A stretch of 64,000 bases of DNA from Ralstonia soli (GCF_023955655.1 NZ_JAMXHT010000007.1:310001-374000), one strand, 5' to 3'. Counted from the stretch's first letter, positions 53,468-61,694 are shown. Made by a program: numbers and translations. The notes: a model not told the origin generated them from the sequence alone.

Positions 53468-54953
53468 GATCGCGCGACAGATAGGCGTCGAACGCGCTGT
53501 TGTCAGCGGCGACGAGTGCATGAAGGTCGACCGTGTCTTGCCCCGGTATGTGCACACGCGTGAACACATGCGCGGGATACACGACAGGGCGCGTCGCATC
53601 GAGACCCATCTTCGCGCTGACGCCTTGCAGGTGCGACGGCGCATCGTCGGGCTGACCGACCGTCGTGGACGGATCGAGCGGCGAACCTTGCGCGCCTGCT
53701 ATCACGACCAGATCGCGGTCTGCCTGGAAGCGCGTCGCGATCGCCCATTCGATTTCGGCGGGATCGTGCACGTTCACATCGGTATCGACGACGACGACCT
53801 GCTTGATGTCGTAATGCGCGCCGAACGCGCACAGGATGACGTTCTTCGCTTCGCCTTCGCGCTTCTTGTCGAATTGCACCCACAGGTGATAGCGGCACAC
53901 GCCGCCCACCGACAGATGCACGTCCTTCACGGCGGGATGACTACGCTGAAGATGCGCGAGCAACGTGGCTTCACGCGGAATCGCGCCGAGCAGCAGATGC
54001 TCCATTTCGGCGGGCACGATCGTATGAAAGATCGGATTGCGCCGATGCGTGACGGCCGTCACTTCGATGACTTCGCGTGCTTCCTTCGCGCTGTAGTACT
54101 TGGGAAATTCGCCGAACGGGCCTTCCGGCTCGCGCACGTTGGGCAGAATGCGCCCTTCGATGACGATCTCCGCAAACGCCGGCGCGTGCACGCCGTTCGT
54201 CACGCATCGCGCGACAGGCAGCGGCGCACCGTGCAGCGCGCCCGCGATTTCGAGTTCGTCGTGATCAATTGGCGTAATCGCTTGCGACGCGAGCATCGTC
54301 AGGGGATCGACACCAATCACGATGGCGACGTCGAGCGCATCGCCCGCGGCTTCCGCGTCTCGCTGGAACGCGTAGAGATGACGCGGCAGCAGCAGGATCG
54401 CCATGCGATCGGGGCCGTGCACCTGAATTCGGTTGATCGAGACGTTCTGCACGCCGGTGCGCGGATTGCGGGCGATCACGAGACCAGCGGTGATGTACGG
54501 GCCGTTGTCGTGTTCGCTGTGCGTGGGAATGGGCAGCAGCGCGTGGAGATCGATACCGCTCGTATGCAGCACTTGCTGACAGGGCGCGTCTTCACGTTGA
54601 ATCAGTTTCGATGCGATCGGCGCTGCGGCCGCAGCGGAAAAATGCGCGAGCAGCGCTGATTCATCGACGCCCATCGCTTCCGCGATCCACGCGCGCTTCG
54701 ACATGAAGCCGCTCACGACGGGCATCGCATGTCCGCGCGGCTGCGTAAAAAATGCAGCTTGTTCGCCGTCGAGGCGCTTTGCAATGGCGGCGAGTTCGTG
54801 CTCGAGCGCGACGGGCTTGTCGATCGTCGCGACACGGCCGGTTTTCGCGAGATGCGCGAGCCAGTCGCGCAGCGACAGCGAGCCGGTGTCAGCGTGGTCC
54901 CGTGCCCAGGTGAATGAGGGAATGCCGTGCGTTGCGGCATCGCGAGTGTTCAT
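53460..54953 (-). CDS. hmfF: UbiD-family 2,5-furandicarboxylate decarboxylase
   Basis: A 497-residue prenyl-FMN-dependent decarboxylase. Conserved blocks are SINRIQVHGPDRMAI (with the catalytic Arg), the acidic PEGPFGEF loop with the two catalytic Glu, and the C-terminal KMGLDATRP. It would convert 2,5-furandicarboxylate to 2-furoate, joining HMF breakdown to the furoate route. The ATG at 54953 has GGAG 6 nt upstream and is preferred over 54965. It is the first gene of the hmf operon on the minus strand. UbiD enzymes are specific but look alike, so the substrate comes from the cluster. Confidence 0.87.
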   Translation of the reverse strand: MNTRDAATHGIPSFTWARDHADTGSLSLRDWLAHLAKTGRVATIDKPVALEHELAAIAKRLDGEQAAFFTQPRGHAMPVVSGFMSKRAWIAEAMGVDESALLAHFSAAAAAPIASKLIQREDAPCQQVLHTSGIDLHALLPIPTHSEHDNGPYITAGLVIARNPRTGVQNVSINRIQVHGPDRMAILLLPRHLYAFQRDAEAAGDALDVAIVIGVDPLTMLASQAITPIDHDELEIAGALHGAPLPVARCVTNGVHAPAFAEIVIEGRILPNVREPEGPFGEFPKYYSAKEAREVIEVTAVTHRRNPIFHTIVPAEMEHLLLGAIPREATLLAHLQRSHPAVKDVHLSVGGVCRYHLWVQFDKKREGEAKNVILCAFGAHYDIKQVVVVDTDVNVHDPAEIEWAIATRFQADRDLVVIAGAQGSPLDPSTTVGQPDDAPSHLQGVSAKMGLDATRPVVYPAHVFTRVHIPGQDTVDLHALVAADNSAFDAYLSRDHG

Positions 54954-55227
54954 CAGCGTCTCCATCTATGCGCGGCACTGTAGCGAGCGCATGGGATGGA
55001 GCGTAGCCAGATCACCCCATAAGATCTAATACTGTTTTCTGATGCGCTGAATCATTTCTGCTTATATCGGTGTTCCCCCGGATGACAGCGCTCGTGTCGT
55101 TTCGTATCAATGTATCGCTCTACATGCTTAGAAAGCAGGAGCATGAAGAATCTGCGCCCTGCCTGCATGCGGGTAGCGGGATGATAATGGCGACACACAT
55201 TATTAGTGTCTCTGATGCCCCGGAAAA
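54954..55227. promoter_or_regulatory. Divergent control region of the hmf operon and hmfR2
   Basis: A 274-bp gap with no gene, AT-richer than the flanking coding sequence. It must hold the promoter of the ten-gene minus-strand run (hmfF to the hydroxylase) and of the hmfR2-ald pair. The dyad at 55184-55203 is its clearest element. Confidence 0.7.
55184..55203. promoter_or_regulatory. Candidate LysR operator
   Basis: ATAATG-N8-CATTAT, perfect 6-bp arms containing the T-N11-A pattern of LysR recognition sites, 24 bp upstream of hmfR2. It could mediate autoregulation and activation of the divergent hmfF promoter. The binding protein is inferred. Confidence 0.55.
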
Positions 55228-56169
55228 ATGGACCTCAAGCAAATCCAGTACTTCATCGCGCTGTTCGAGGACGGCTCGGTCACCCGTGCCGCGAAGCGCC
55301 TGAACATCGTGCAACCGGCCTTGAGTATGCAGATCGCCAAGCTCGAGGACGAACTGCATCAACAGCTGTTCGAGCGCGGCGCACACGGCATGGCGCCGAC
55401 CGCCGCGGGACGGCTGATGTACCGTCTGTTTTTACCGATCGTACGTGACCTTGCGCACGCGCGGCAGCAACTCGTGCAGCGCGACGAAGTGGTTACGGGG
55501 CATGTCCGCATCGGGCTGATCGCATCGGTGACGGAAAGCGTGCTCGCGGATTCGCTGTCGCGCTTTCACGCGCGTTACCCCGATGTCGAAGTCACCGTCG
55601 CCGATGGCTACAGCGCGACCTTCATCGACTGGGTGGCGGGCGGGCAGCTCGATGCCGCCCTCATCAACAAGCCGCGCGCGCGTCTTTCGCTCGACTCGCG
55701 CCCGCTGCTCGACGAGGAGATGGTGCTTGCCACCAGCGCCGCGCATGGCCCCGACTTGCCGCATGCAATCGAACTCGCGCAATTGCCCCAACTGGAGCTC
55801 GTGCTGCCCACCAAACGTCATGGCCTGCGCGGCGTGCTCGACAGCGCTGCGCAACACGAGGACGTTCTGCTCGCGCCGCGCTTCGAGATCGACGTGCTGT
55901 CGACGATTCTCAAGCTCGTCGAGCACACGCGCTTTGCGACGATCCTACCGCGCATCGTCGTCGAGCGCGCCGCGCGGCACGGCACATTGCGCGCTTGCCC
56001 GATTCTGGCGCCTCGCATCGTGCGGCACATTGTCTGCGTGAGCCATCCGCGCCGCCCGCTGAGCGCGGCGGCAGAAGCCCTGATCGAGATCATCGGCGAC
56101 GAGTTGCACCGCGCGTCGAACATGTCGGGCGACGAGCCCTCACACACCACCAAGGAACGTTCAGCATGA
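55228..56169 (+). CDS. hmfR2: LysR-family regulator, HmfR2-type
   Basis: A 313-residue LysR regulator paralogous to the one at 41136, divergent from the hmf operon. The helix-turn-helix is IQYFIALFEDGSVTRAAKRL and the effector domain contains VTVADGYSATFIDWV and LVLPTKRHGLRG. Its position beside the operon promoter makes it the primary activator candidate. The TGA stop overlaps the ATG of the aldehyde dehydrogenase gene, so regulator and enzyme are translated together. Effector expected to be a furanic acid; not shown by sequence. Confidence 0.8.
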   Translation: MDLKQIQYFIALFEDGSVTRAAKRLNIVQPALSMQIAKLEDELHQQLFERGAHGMAPTAAGRLMYRLFLPIVRDLAHARQQLVQRDEVVTGHVRIGLIASVTESVLADSLSRFHARYPDVEVTVADGYSATFIDWVAGGQLDAALINKPRARLSLDSRPLLDEEMVLATSAAHGPDLPHAIELAQLPQLELVLPTKRHGLRGVLDSAAQHEDVLLAPRFEIDVLSTILKLVEHTRFATILPRIVVERAARHGTLRACPILAPRIVRHIVCVSHPRRPLSAAAEALIEIIGDELHRASNMSGDEPSHTTKERSA

Positions 56170-57605
56170 ACGCACGACACTGGATTGCCGGCGAATGGAC
56201 CGGCACGCCCAACATCGACAGCATCGATCCCGCAACGGGCGAGGCCATCGGCCGGTTCGCCGACGGCGGATCGTGCGAAGCCGATGCCGCCATCGCCGCC
56301 GCGCGCCGCGCGTTCGATCGCACGACATGGGCGCAGGACGCGCGTTTGCGCCAGGACGTGCTGCTCGGCTGGGCGTCGGCGCTCGAAGCCGAACACGACA
56401 CCCTCGCAACGCTGCTCACGCGCGAGAACGGCAAGGCGATCGCACAATCGCGCGGCGAGATTGCAAGCGCGATATCGGAGGTACGCTATTACGCCGGGCT
56501 CGCGCGGCATATTGCCGGGCACGTGCTCGAAGCGGAACCGGGCACGATATCGACGATGCTCCGCGAAGCGGCCGGCGTTGCGGCGATCATCGTGCCGTGG
56601 AATGCGCCCGCCGTGCTGCTCGTGCGCTCGCTCGCACCCGCACTGGCGGCCGGCTGCACGGCGATCGTCAAACCGGCGGCGCAGACGTCACTGCTCACAG
56701 CCGCGATGGTGCGCTGCTTCGAACACACGGCGTTGCCAGAAGGCGCGGTGAACCTCGTCAATGAACGGGGATACGCGGCCAGCCAGCGGCTCGTCGATTC
56801 GCACGGCGTCGATGTGGTGAGCTTCACGGGATCGACGGCGACGGGCAAGAAGATCATGGCCGCCGCCGCCGACAGCATGAAGAAGCTGTCGCTCGAACTT
56901 GGCGGCAAGTCATGCTGCGTCGTCTTCGACGATGCCGATATTGCAGCGATAGCGCCCCGTCTCGCGCGCGCCGCGACGATCATCTCCGGGCAGCAATGTA
57001 CAGCGGCACGCCGGGTGCTGGTTCATGCATCCCGCGCTGCGCAAATGCGCGAGCACCTCGCGTCGGCGCTTGCGTCGCTGAGGGTCGGACCGGGCATCGA
57101 TCGGGCAACAGATATCGGCGCGCTCATCGACGGCACGACGCGCGATGCGGTGGCTCGGACGATCGAGCGCGCGTGCGGGATGGCCGAACGCGTGCTGCTG
57201 CGAGGCACTTGCTCGGGGCACGCGTTTCTGTCGCCGACGCTTGTCGAACATAGCGATCCGAAAGCGTTCTTTTGTCAGGACGAGATCTTTGGCCCGTTCG
57301 TCACGCTGGAAGTCTTTGAGAACGAAATGGAAGCGATCGAGAAAGCGAACGACACGGTCTTCGGGCTCTCGGCAAGCGTATGGACGCACGACGTAGCGCG
57401 CGCATTCCGCGTCGCGCGCGCGCTGCGTAACGGCACTGTGTGGATCAATGACCACAACAAGCTTTTCGCGGAAGCCGAAACGGGCGGGTATCGCCAAAGC
57501 GGACTGGGTCGGCTGCACGGCTACGAGGCGCTTGCGGACTTCACCGAGTTGAAGCATATCTGCATGTCGGCTGGCGTTGCGGAAGGCATCGCACCGTTGC
57601 GGTGA
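56166..57605 (+). CDS. Aldehyde dehydrogenase, probably furfural/HMF-related
   Basis: A 479-residue NAD(P)-dependent aldehyde dehydrogenase. The Rossmann contact VPWNAPAVLLVRSLAPALAA, Glu in LELGGKSCCVVF (about residue 244) and catalytic Cys278 in IISGQQCTA are present, as is the QDEIFGPFV motif. It is coupled to hmfR2 by a 4-bp overlap and would convert furfural to furoate or HMF acid intermediates further, complementing HmfH. It resembles the vdh-encoded enzyme at 3695 only distantly, so it is not a duplicate. Confidence 0.82.
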   Translation: MNARHWIAGEWTGTPNIDSIDPATGEAIGRFADGGSCEADAAIAAARRAFDRTTWAQDARLRQDVLLGWASALEAEHDTLATLLTRENGKAIAQSRGEIASAISEVRYYAGLARHIAGHVLEAEPGTISTMLREAAGVAAIIVPWNAPAVLLVRSLAPALAAGCTAIVKPAAQTSLLTAAMVRCFEHTALPEGAVNLVNERGYAASQRLVDSHGVDVVSFTGSTATGKKIMAAAADSMKKLSLELGGKSCCVVFDDADIAAIAPRLARAATIISGQQCTAARRVLVHASRAAQMREHLASALASLRVGPGIDRATDIGALIDGTTRDAVARTIERACGMAERVLLRGTCSGHAFLSPTLVEHSDPKAFFCQDEIFGPFVTLEVFENEMEAIEKANDTVFGLSASVWTHDVARAFRVARALRNGTVWINDHNKLFAEAETGGYRQSGLGRLHGYEALADFTELKHICMSAGVAEGIAPLR

Positions 57606-57624
57606 ATGGCAGGGAGGCGAGGCA

Positions 57625-57973
57625 ATGGACAGCGTGGGTCTCGAAGTCCTGAAAGGCAGCGCGCGGTGGCTGGCAGACGGGCATCGCGTGCTGCTGGGGA
57701 CCGTGATGAAGACAACGCGTGGACACCGTGATGGAGATGAAGCTCGACGAACGCTGTGCGGTGATCACGTTGACGCACGATCAGAAGCTCGACGATCTCG
57801 CGCTGATGGAAGCGCTGAAAATGCCTGCGTTCTATGTGGGTGCGCTCCGATCGCGTCGCAATAACGCGGCGCGGCGCAAGCGCTTGAAGGAGTTCGATCT
57901 CAACGATGAAGAACTCGCGCACCTGCAAGGCAGCAATGTGCATTCGTCACAGTCGATCAATGTTAGTGACTGA
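57625..57973 (+). pseudogene. xdhC: Truncated and frameshifted xdhC (molybdenum cofactor insertion/sulfuration chaperone)
   Basis: Two pieces of an XdhC-family protein. The first, from the ATG at 57625 behind AGGGAGG, reads MDSVGLEVLKGSARWLADGH then RVLLGTV, an XdhC N-terminus. The second, in another frame from about 57725, reads CAVITLTHDQKLDDLALMEA, FYVGALRSRRNNAARRKRL and EFDLNDEELAHL, the XdhC NAD-like-domain block. The intervening 150-200 residues and the C-terminus are missing (relatives have about 300-370 residues). An intact xdhC would mature HmfA's Mo cofactor, so the decay matters functionally unless another copy exists in the genome. Confidence 0.82.
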
Positions 57974-58065
57974 AACTAAAGTGCCTTCTTCCTTGAGGCT
58001 AGCTTCGGATTTACATTCAACTCTCATTCTGTAAGCAACATACCAAAGGGAGCAAAGAGCCTGGC

Positions 58066-58488
58066 ATGTCGAAATCGAAATATGCTGTCTACGGGGCCGC
58101 CGCCCCTTACTTCAACCTGGTTCGAGGAGCGCTCGATAACCTTGTCGATGGGGAGCACTTCTTTGACATCGTCGCCGACGACGTCATTTACGAAGTTCTC
58201 TATGAGCTGGGTTGGCCCCGCATCATCAAAGGACGAACCGACCTGATGGCTGCGTTCAGAGGCTACGTCGACAACATCGCGCTTCAGTCTGCCGACAAGT
58301 TAATTAGCCACAAGACAGATGACGGCCTCGTCATCGAATACGAGATCCATGGAACTATCCTCGCGACAGGCGTGAAATACGACAATCGGTTCTGCTCAAT
58401 CATCAAGATCAAAAACCGAAAGATCACGCATTGGAGAGACTACATGGACTCCCATGCAGCCTGGAATGCAATGAGCGGGAAGAAATAG
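58066..58488 (+). CDS. NTF2-like/SnoaL-like protein
   Basis: A 140-residue alpha+beta-barrel protein of the SnoaL-like ketosteroid-isomerase superfamily. It shows the DDVIYEVLYELGWPRIIKGRTDL block, a central strand region (LVIEYEIHGTILATG) and the C-terminal KNRKITHWRDYMDSHAAW typical of these folds. The base composition is visibly less GC-rich than the hmf genes, suggesting a different origin. It has no clear operon partner. Members range from isomerases to dehydratases and binding proteins, so no reaction is assigned. Confidence 0.75.
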   Translation: MSKSKYAVYGAAAPYFNLVRGALDNLVDGEHFFDIVADDVIYEVLYELGWPRIIKGRTDLMAAFRGYVDNIALQSADKLISHKTDDGLVIEYEIHGTILATGVKYDNRFCSIIKIKNRKITHWRDYMDSHAAWNAMSGKK

Positions 58489-59215
58489 AACCGAACAATA
58501 TGAAGCAAATTTTGATGATGGAGGTGCGCCCGAGAGGGAAGAACTCGGCTATGCATAAGCGAACGATGAGTGGTGCCGGATTACCTCATTCGCAGAGCGC
58601 TCCCGGTTGACGGGTCGCCAGTTCGCGCCGGACGACAAGCTCAGTTCACAGGCCGCTTCGTAGTGCGGATTCTCGGCTTCTGACAGTGTATCGACACGAA
58701 GGCTCACCACTTCCTCTCTTCGCATGGCACTACGTAATGCCGTCTCAGACATCAGTCCAAGTGTCGGACCAAAATTTTCTCGCTTGCACGCTTGAGCCAG
58801 TGGTGCATTTAGACATCGTTTGACATGCGCAGTACTTTCCTCTCTACGTGCCGTTTGCGCTTGCGCGAGCGGCTTCGTTTTCCCAGAGATGCGACAGAGG
58901 TTTTAGCGGATCCAATACGGATCGTCTTGTCGTTATAAGGCACCTGAAACGCTCCGCGCTCTCCTGGCACACCGTCGGCGTTCATCGCGATGTTCCGCAA
59001 GCAGGTCAGATTCTTGCCCGAGCGCTACCGCCGGGAGATGTGCGGCGAGGCTGAGCGGTGACACGCAAGGCCCGCCGCATCGGGCTTTGCGCGGCGCAAC
59101 ACCGCGCAAAGCCGCGCTGACACTCAAAACAATTGTGGAAATCCGCGCCACAGGCTCGTTTCGGGCCCGCCGACTGCCGTAAAATCCGCTCTGTTGCAGA
59201 TTCGGAAGTCCTGCC
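58489..59215. other. Decayed right boundary of the island, with possible recombinase remnant
   Basis: A 727-bp stretch with no intact gene. On the minus strand at about 58680-58790 the frame reads GLMSETALRSAMRREEVVSL, which resembles the region around the first catalytic Arg of tyrosine recombinases; the sequence around it does not continue the family convincingly. At 59080-59130 GCGCGGC-rich self-complementary sequence could form hairpins. After this point the sequence returns to the host-like style. Confidence 0.45.
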
Positions 59216-59758
59216 ATGCGCACACCGTGGTTCGCATCCGCCCGGATGCTGGGCAGCGCGCTGGCCCTGAGCGCGTTCGCACTCAGCGGCTGCAGTTCGC
59301 TGATGTCGGAAGGCACAACGGCCGCGGCCGGTATCGGCGGTGCGGCCATCGCCGCCAAAGTGACGGACAACGCCGCAGTGGCCACCGGCATCGGCCTGGG
59401 CGTGCAGGCCGGTGCACGGGCCGCACTGCAGGCAAGCCAGCGCGCCATCCACACCGACACACAAGATCAGATTGCCCAGGTGGCGGGCGCCCTCGCCGAC
59501 AACACCGTTGGCAACTGGCAGATCCAGCACCGCATTCCACTGGAGCCCAACGAACATGGGCGCGTGGTCGTCACGCGCTCGATCAACGGGCCGCTCGTCA
59601 ACTGCAAGGAAATCCTCTTCACCGTCGATGGGGCTGACGGCGCCAAAGGCGAGGCCGCGCAGGTCGACTTCTTCATCGCCTCGATCTGCCACGACGGCAA
59701 GCAGTGGAAGTGGGCCACCGCAGAACCTGCCACGGCGCGATGGGGTTCGCTGCAATGA
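59216..59758 (+). CDS. Lipoprotein, hypothetical (first of a tandem paralogous pair)
   Basis: A 180-residue probable outer-membrane or periplasmic lipoprotein with lipobox ALSGCSS (Cys at residue 26). A Gly/Ala-rich segment (TTAAAGIGGAAIAAKVTDNA) follows, recalling glycine-zipper proteins. The C-terminal domain ends WKWATAEPATARWGSLQ. It overlaps the next gene by 4 bp. No function is known to me. Confidence 0.75.
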   Translation: MRTPWFASARMLGSALALSAFALSGCSSLMSEGTTAAAGIGGAAIAAKVTDNAAVATGIGLGVQAGARAALQASQRAIHTDTQDQIAQVAGALADNTVGNWQIQHRIPLEPNEHGRVVVTRSINGPLVNCKEILFTVDGADGAKGEAAQVDFFIASICHDGKQWKWATAEPATARWGSLQ

Positions 59759-60252
59759 GCGGGGCGCGCTGGCTTCTGGCAGCGTGCGCCGGCCTCGTGG
59801 CGGGATGCTCGTCGGTCGGGCCGTTGACCGGCGCAGCAGCCGGCGTGGCCACCGGCACCGTCACCGGCAACCCGGCGGTGGCCTATGGCGTGGCTGTCTC
59901 CGTCAATGCGGCGACGGACGCGTCCATCAAGTACGCAACGCGCAAATGGGCCGCCAGCGAACAGGATGCGCTCGCCACGGCAGTCGGCCGGTTAAGCGAG
60001 GGCACACCATCGCTAAACTGGTCGCTCGAGCGCGCGATGGGCTTTACCAAGTCGCACGGCCAGGTCGTGCTGGTGCGCACGTTCACCACGCCGCTGGCCA
60101 CCTGCCGCGAAGCGATTCTCACCGTGCAGGAAGCGCAGGCACCCAAGAACGCACCCGGCGCCGGCTACACGATCTACGCCTGCCAGAACGGCAACACCTG
60201 GCAATGGGCCAACGCCGAGCCCGCCGTGCCGCGCTGGGGCAACCTGCAATAG
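59755..60252 (+). CDS. Lipoprotein, hypothetical (second of a tandem paralogous pair)
   Basis: A 165-residue lipoprotein with lipobox LVAGCSS (Cys at about residue 17). It shares architecture and the ending WQWANAEPAVPRWGNLQ with the gene just upstream, so the two arose by duplication, though most of the sequence has diverged. The start in the ATGA overlap was chosen because it places the signal peptide at the N-terminus. Four cysteines after the lipobox region could form disulfides. Confidence 0.75.
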   Translation: MSGARWLLAACAGLVAGCSSVGPLTGAAAGVATGTVTGNPAVAYGVAVSVNAATDASIKYATRKWAASEQDALATAVGRLSEGTPSLNWSLERAMGFTKSHGQVVLVRTFTTPLATCREAILTVQEAQAPKNAPGAGYTIYACQNGNTWQWANAEPAVPRWGNLQ

Positions 60253-60264
60253 CGCAGTCGTGCG

Positions 60265-60840
60265 CTAAGGCTTGGTCGCGAGGCGCGTCACCGCGTCCTG
60301 CAGGAACCGCTTGCTCGCTTCGACGATGGTTCGCTGCATGGCTTCGTCCGGCATGGCCCGCGCGATGTGGATGGCCCCCACCAGTTGCGCAATCATTGCC
60401 CACGCGGCATCGTCATCTCCCAGGCGCTGCGCGAGGATCGCGTGGCCCTTGCGCATCTCCTCCTGATACAGCGCGCGCACGGAAACTTCAGCACGGGCAA
60501 TCTCGGCAGCAAGGCCAGGCACGGCACACCCCGCCTCGGGATGCTTCACGTGGGCGAGGCAGAGGTAGCGGTCCAGCTCGAAGCGCAGCCAGTTTGCCGC
60601 CGTGTCGTGCGGATTGCCGGCCCACATCTCGCGACTGGCGGCCAGTTCGGCCTCGATCAGCGCCTTGAGCCAATCGGACTTGGAACCGAAGTGGCTATAG
60701 AACGCGCCGCTGGTCATGCCGGCGGCCTGCGCGAGCGCGTCCACACCCGTCGCGGCAAAGCCGTTGGTCTTGACCTTGCGGCCGGTGGCTTTGAGCAGCG
60801 CCTTGCGCTTTTCTTCCTTGTGACCCGGTTGGTATCGCAT
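60265..60840 (-). CDS. TetR-family transcriptional regulator
   Basis: A 191-residue repressor. The helix-turn-helix is at about residues 25-50 (TGVDALAQAAGMTSGAFYSH with the typical YSHFGSKSDWL after it). The start at 60840 has GGGGAAG upstream; a longer frame begins at 60876. It is divergent from an SDR gene, and a perfect 16-bp palindrome lies 59 bp before its own start. It probably represses the SDR/isomerase genes and itself. The inducer is unknown. Confidence 0.85.
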   Translation of the reverse strand: MRYQPGHKEEKRKALLKATGRKVKTNGFAATGVDALAQAAGMTSGAFYSHFGSKSDWLKALIEAELAASREMWAGNPHDTAANWLRFELDRYLCLAHVKHPEAGCAVPGLAAEIARAEVSVRALYQEEMRKGHAILAQRLGDDDAAWAMIAQLVGAIHIARAMPDEAMQRTIVEASKRFLQDAVTRLATKP

Positions 60841-60898
60841 CGCTTCCCCCGTACTTCCCTGCTTGACACTATGCAACCAGTAGCATAACGTTCGATGA

Positions 60899-60914
60899 AA
60901 TAACGATCGTTATT
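60899..60914. promoter_or_regulatory. 16-bp perfect palindrome, candidate TetR operator
   Basis: AATAACGATCGTTATT is fully self-complementary and lies in the 91-bp gap between the divergent TetR and SDR genes, 17 bp before the SDR start. Its size and position are those of a TetR-family operator controlling both genes. Confidence 0.8.
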
Positions 60915-60931
60915 CTATAAACGAGGTGGAC

Positions 60932-61666
60932 ATGGAGACAAGCAACAAGAAGGCAGCGCTCGTCGTGGGCGCAGGAGACGCAACCGGCGGCGCGATTGCC
61001 AGGCGCTTTGCGCGCGAGGGCTACATCGCCTGCGTGACGCGCCGTTCGGCCGACAAGCTGCAGCCGCTGGTCGAATCCATCGTTGCGGAAGGCGGCCAGG
61101 CGCAGGCTTTCGCATCCGACGCGCGCAAGGAGGACGACGTCATCAAGCTCGTCGATGACATCGAGCGCGACGTCGCGCCCATCGAGGTGATGGTGTTCAA
61201 CATCGGCGCCAACGTGCCGAGCAGCATCCTGGAAGAGACGGCGCGCAAGTACTTCAAGATCTGGGAGATGGCGTGCTTCTCGGGCTTCCTGGCGGGGCGC
61301 GAAGTGGCCAAGCGCATGGTCGCGCGCGGGCGCGGCACGATTCTCTTCACGGGCGCGACGGCCGGGATGCGCGGGGCGGCCAACTTCGCGGCCTTTGCCG
61401 GCGCCAAGCACGCGCTGCGGGCACTGGCGCAGAGCATGGCGCGCGAACTCGGCCCCAAGGGAATTCACGTGGCGCACGTGGTGGTCGACGGCGCGATCGA
61501 CACCGAGTTCATCCGCGAAAACTTTCCCGAGCGCTACGCGCTAAAAGACCAGGACGGCATCCTCAACCCCGAGCACATCGCCGAGAACTACTGGTACCTG
61601 CACACGCAACCGCGCGACGCGTGGACGCACGAGCTGGATCTGCGCCCATGGATCGAGCGCTGGTAA
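60932..61666 (+). CDS. Short-chain dehydrogenase/reductase
   Basis: A 244-residue SDR. It opens with an atypical nucleotide motif, ALVVGAGDATGGAIARRFA, instead of TGxxxGxG. The NAG-equivalent is FNIGANVPSSI. The usual YxxxK is not obvious: the segment reads FAAFAGAKHALRALAQSMARE, with Phe where Tyr is expected and the Lys kept, which may mean altered or lost catalysis. This subgroup is often annotated simply as SDR or glucose 1-dehydrogenase-like. It is cotranscribed with the isomerase-like gene 28 bp downstream. Confidence 0.75.
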   Translation: METSNKKAALVVGAGDATGGAIARRFAREGYIACVTRRSADKLQPLVESIVAEGGQAQAFASDARKEDDVIKLVDDIERDVAPIEVMVFNIGANVPSSILEETARKYFKIWEMACFSGFLAGREVAKRMVARGRGTILFTGATAGMRGAANFAAFAGAKHALRALAQSMARELGPKGIHVAHVVVDGAIDTEFIRENFPERYALKDQDGILNPEHIAENYWYLHTQPRDAWTHELDLRPWIERW

Positions 61667-61694
61667 CACCATCACAACACCAGGAGACATACGC

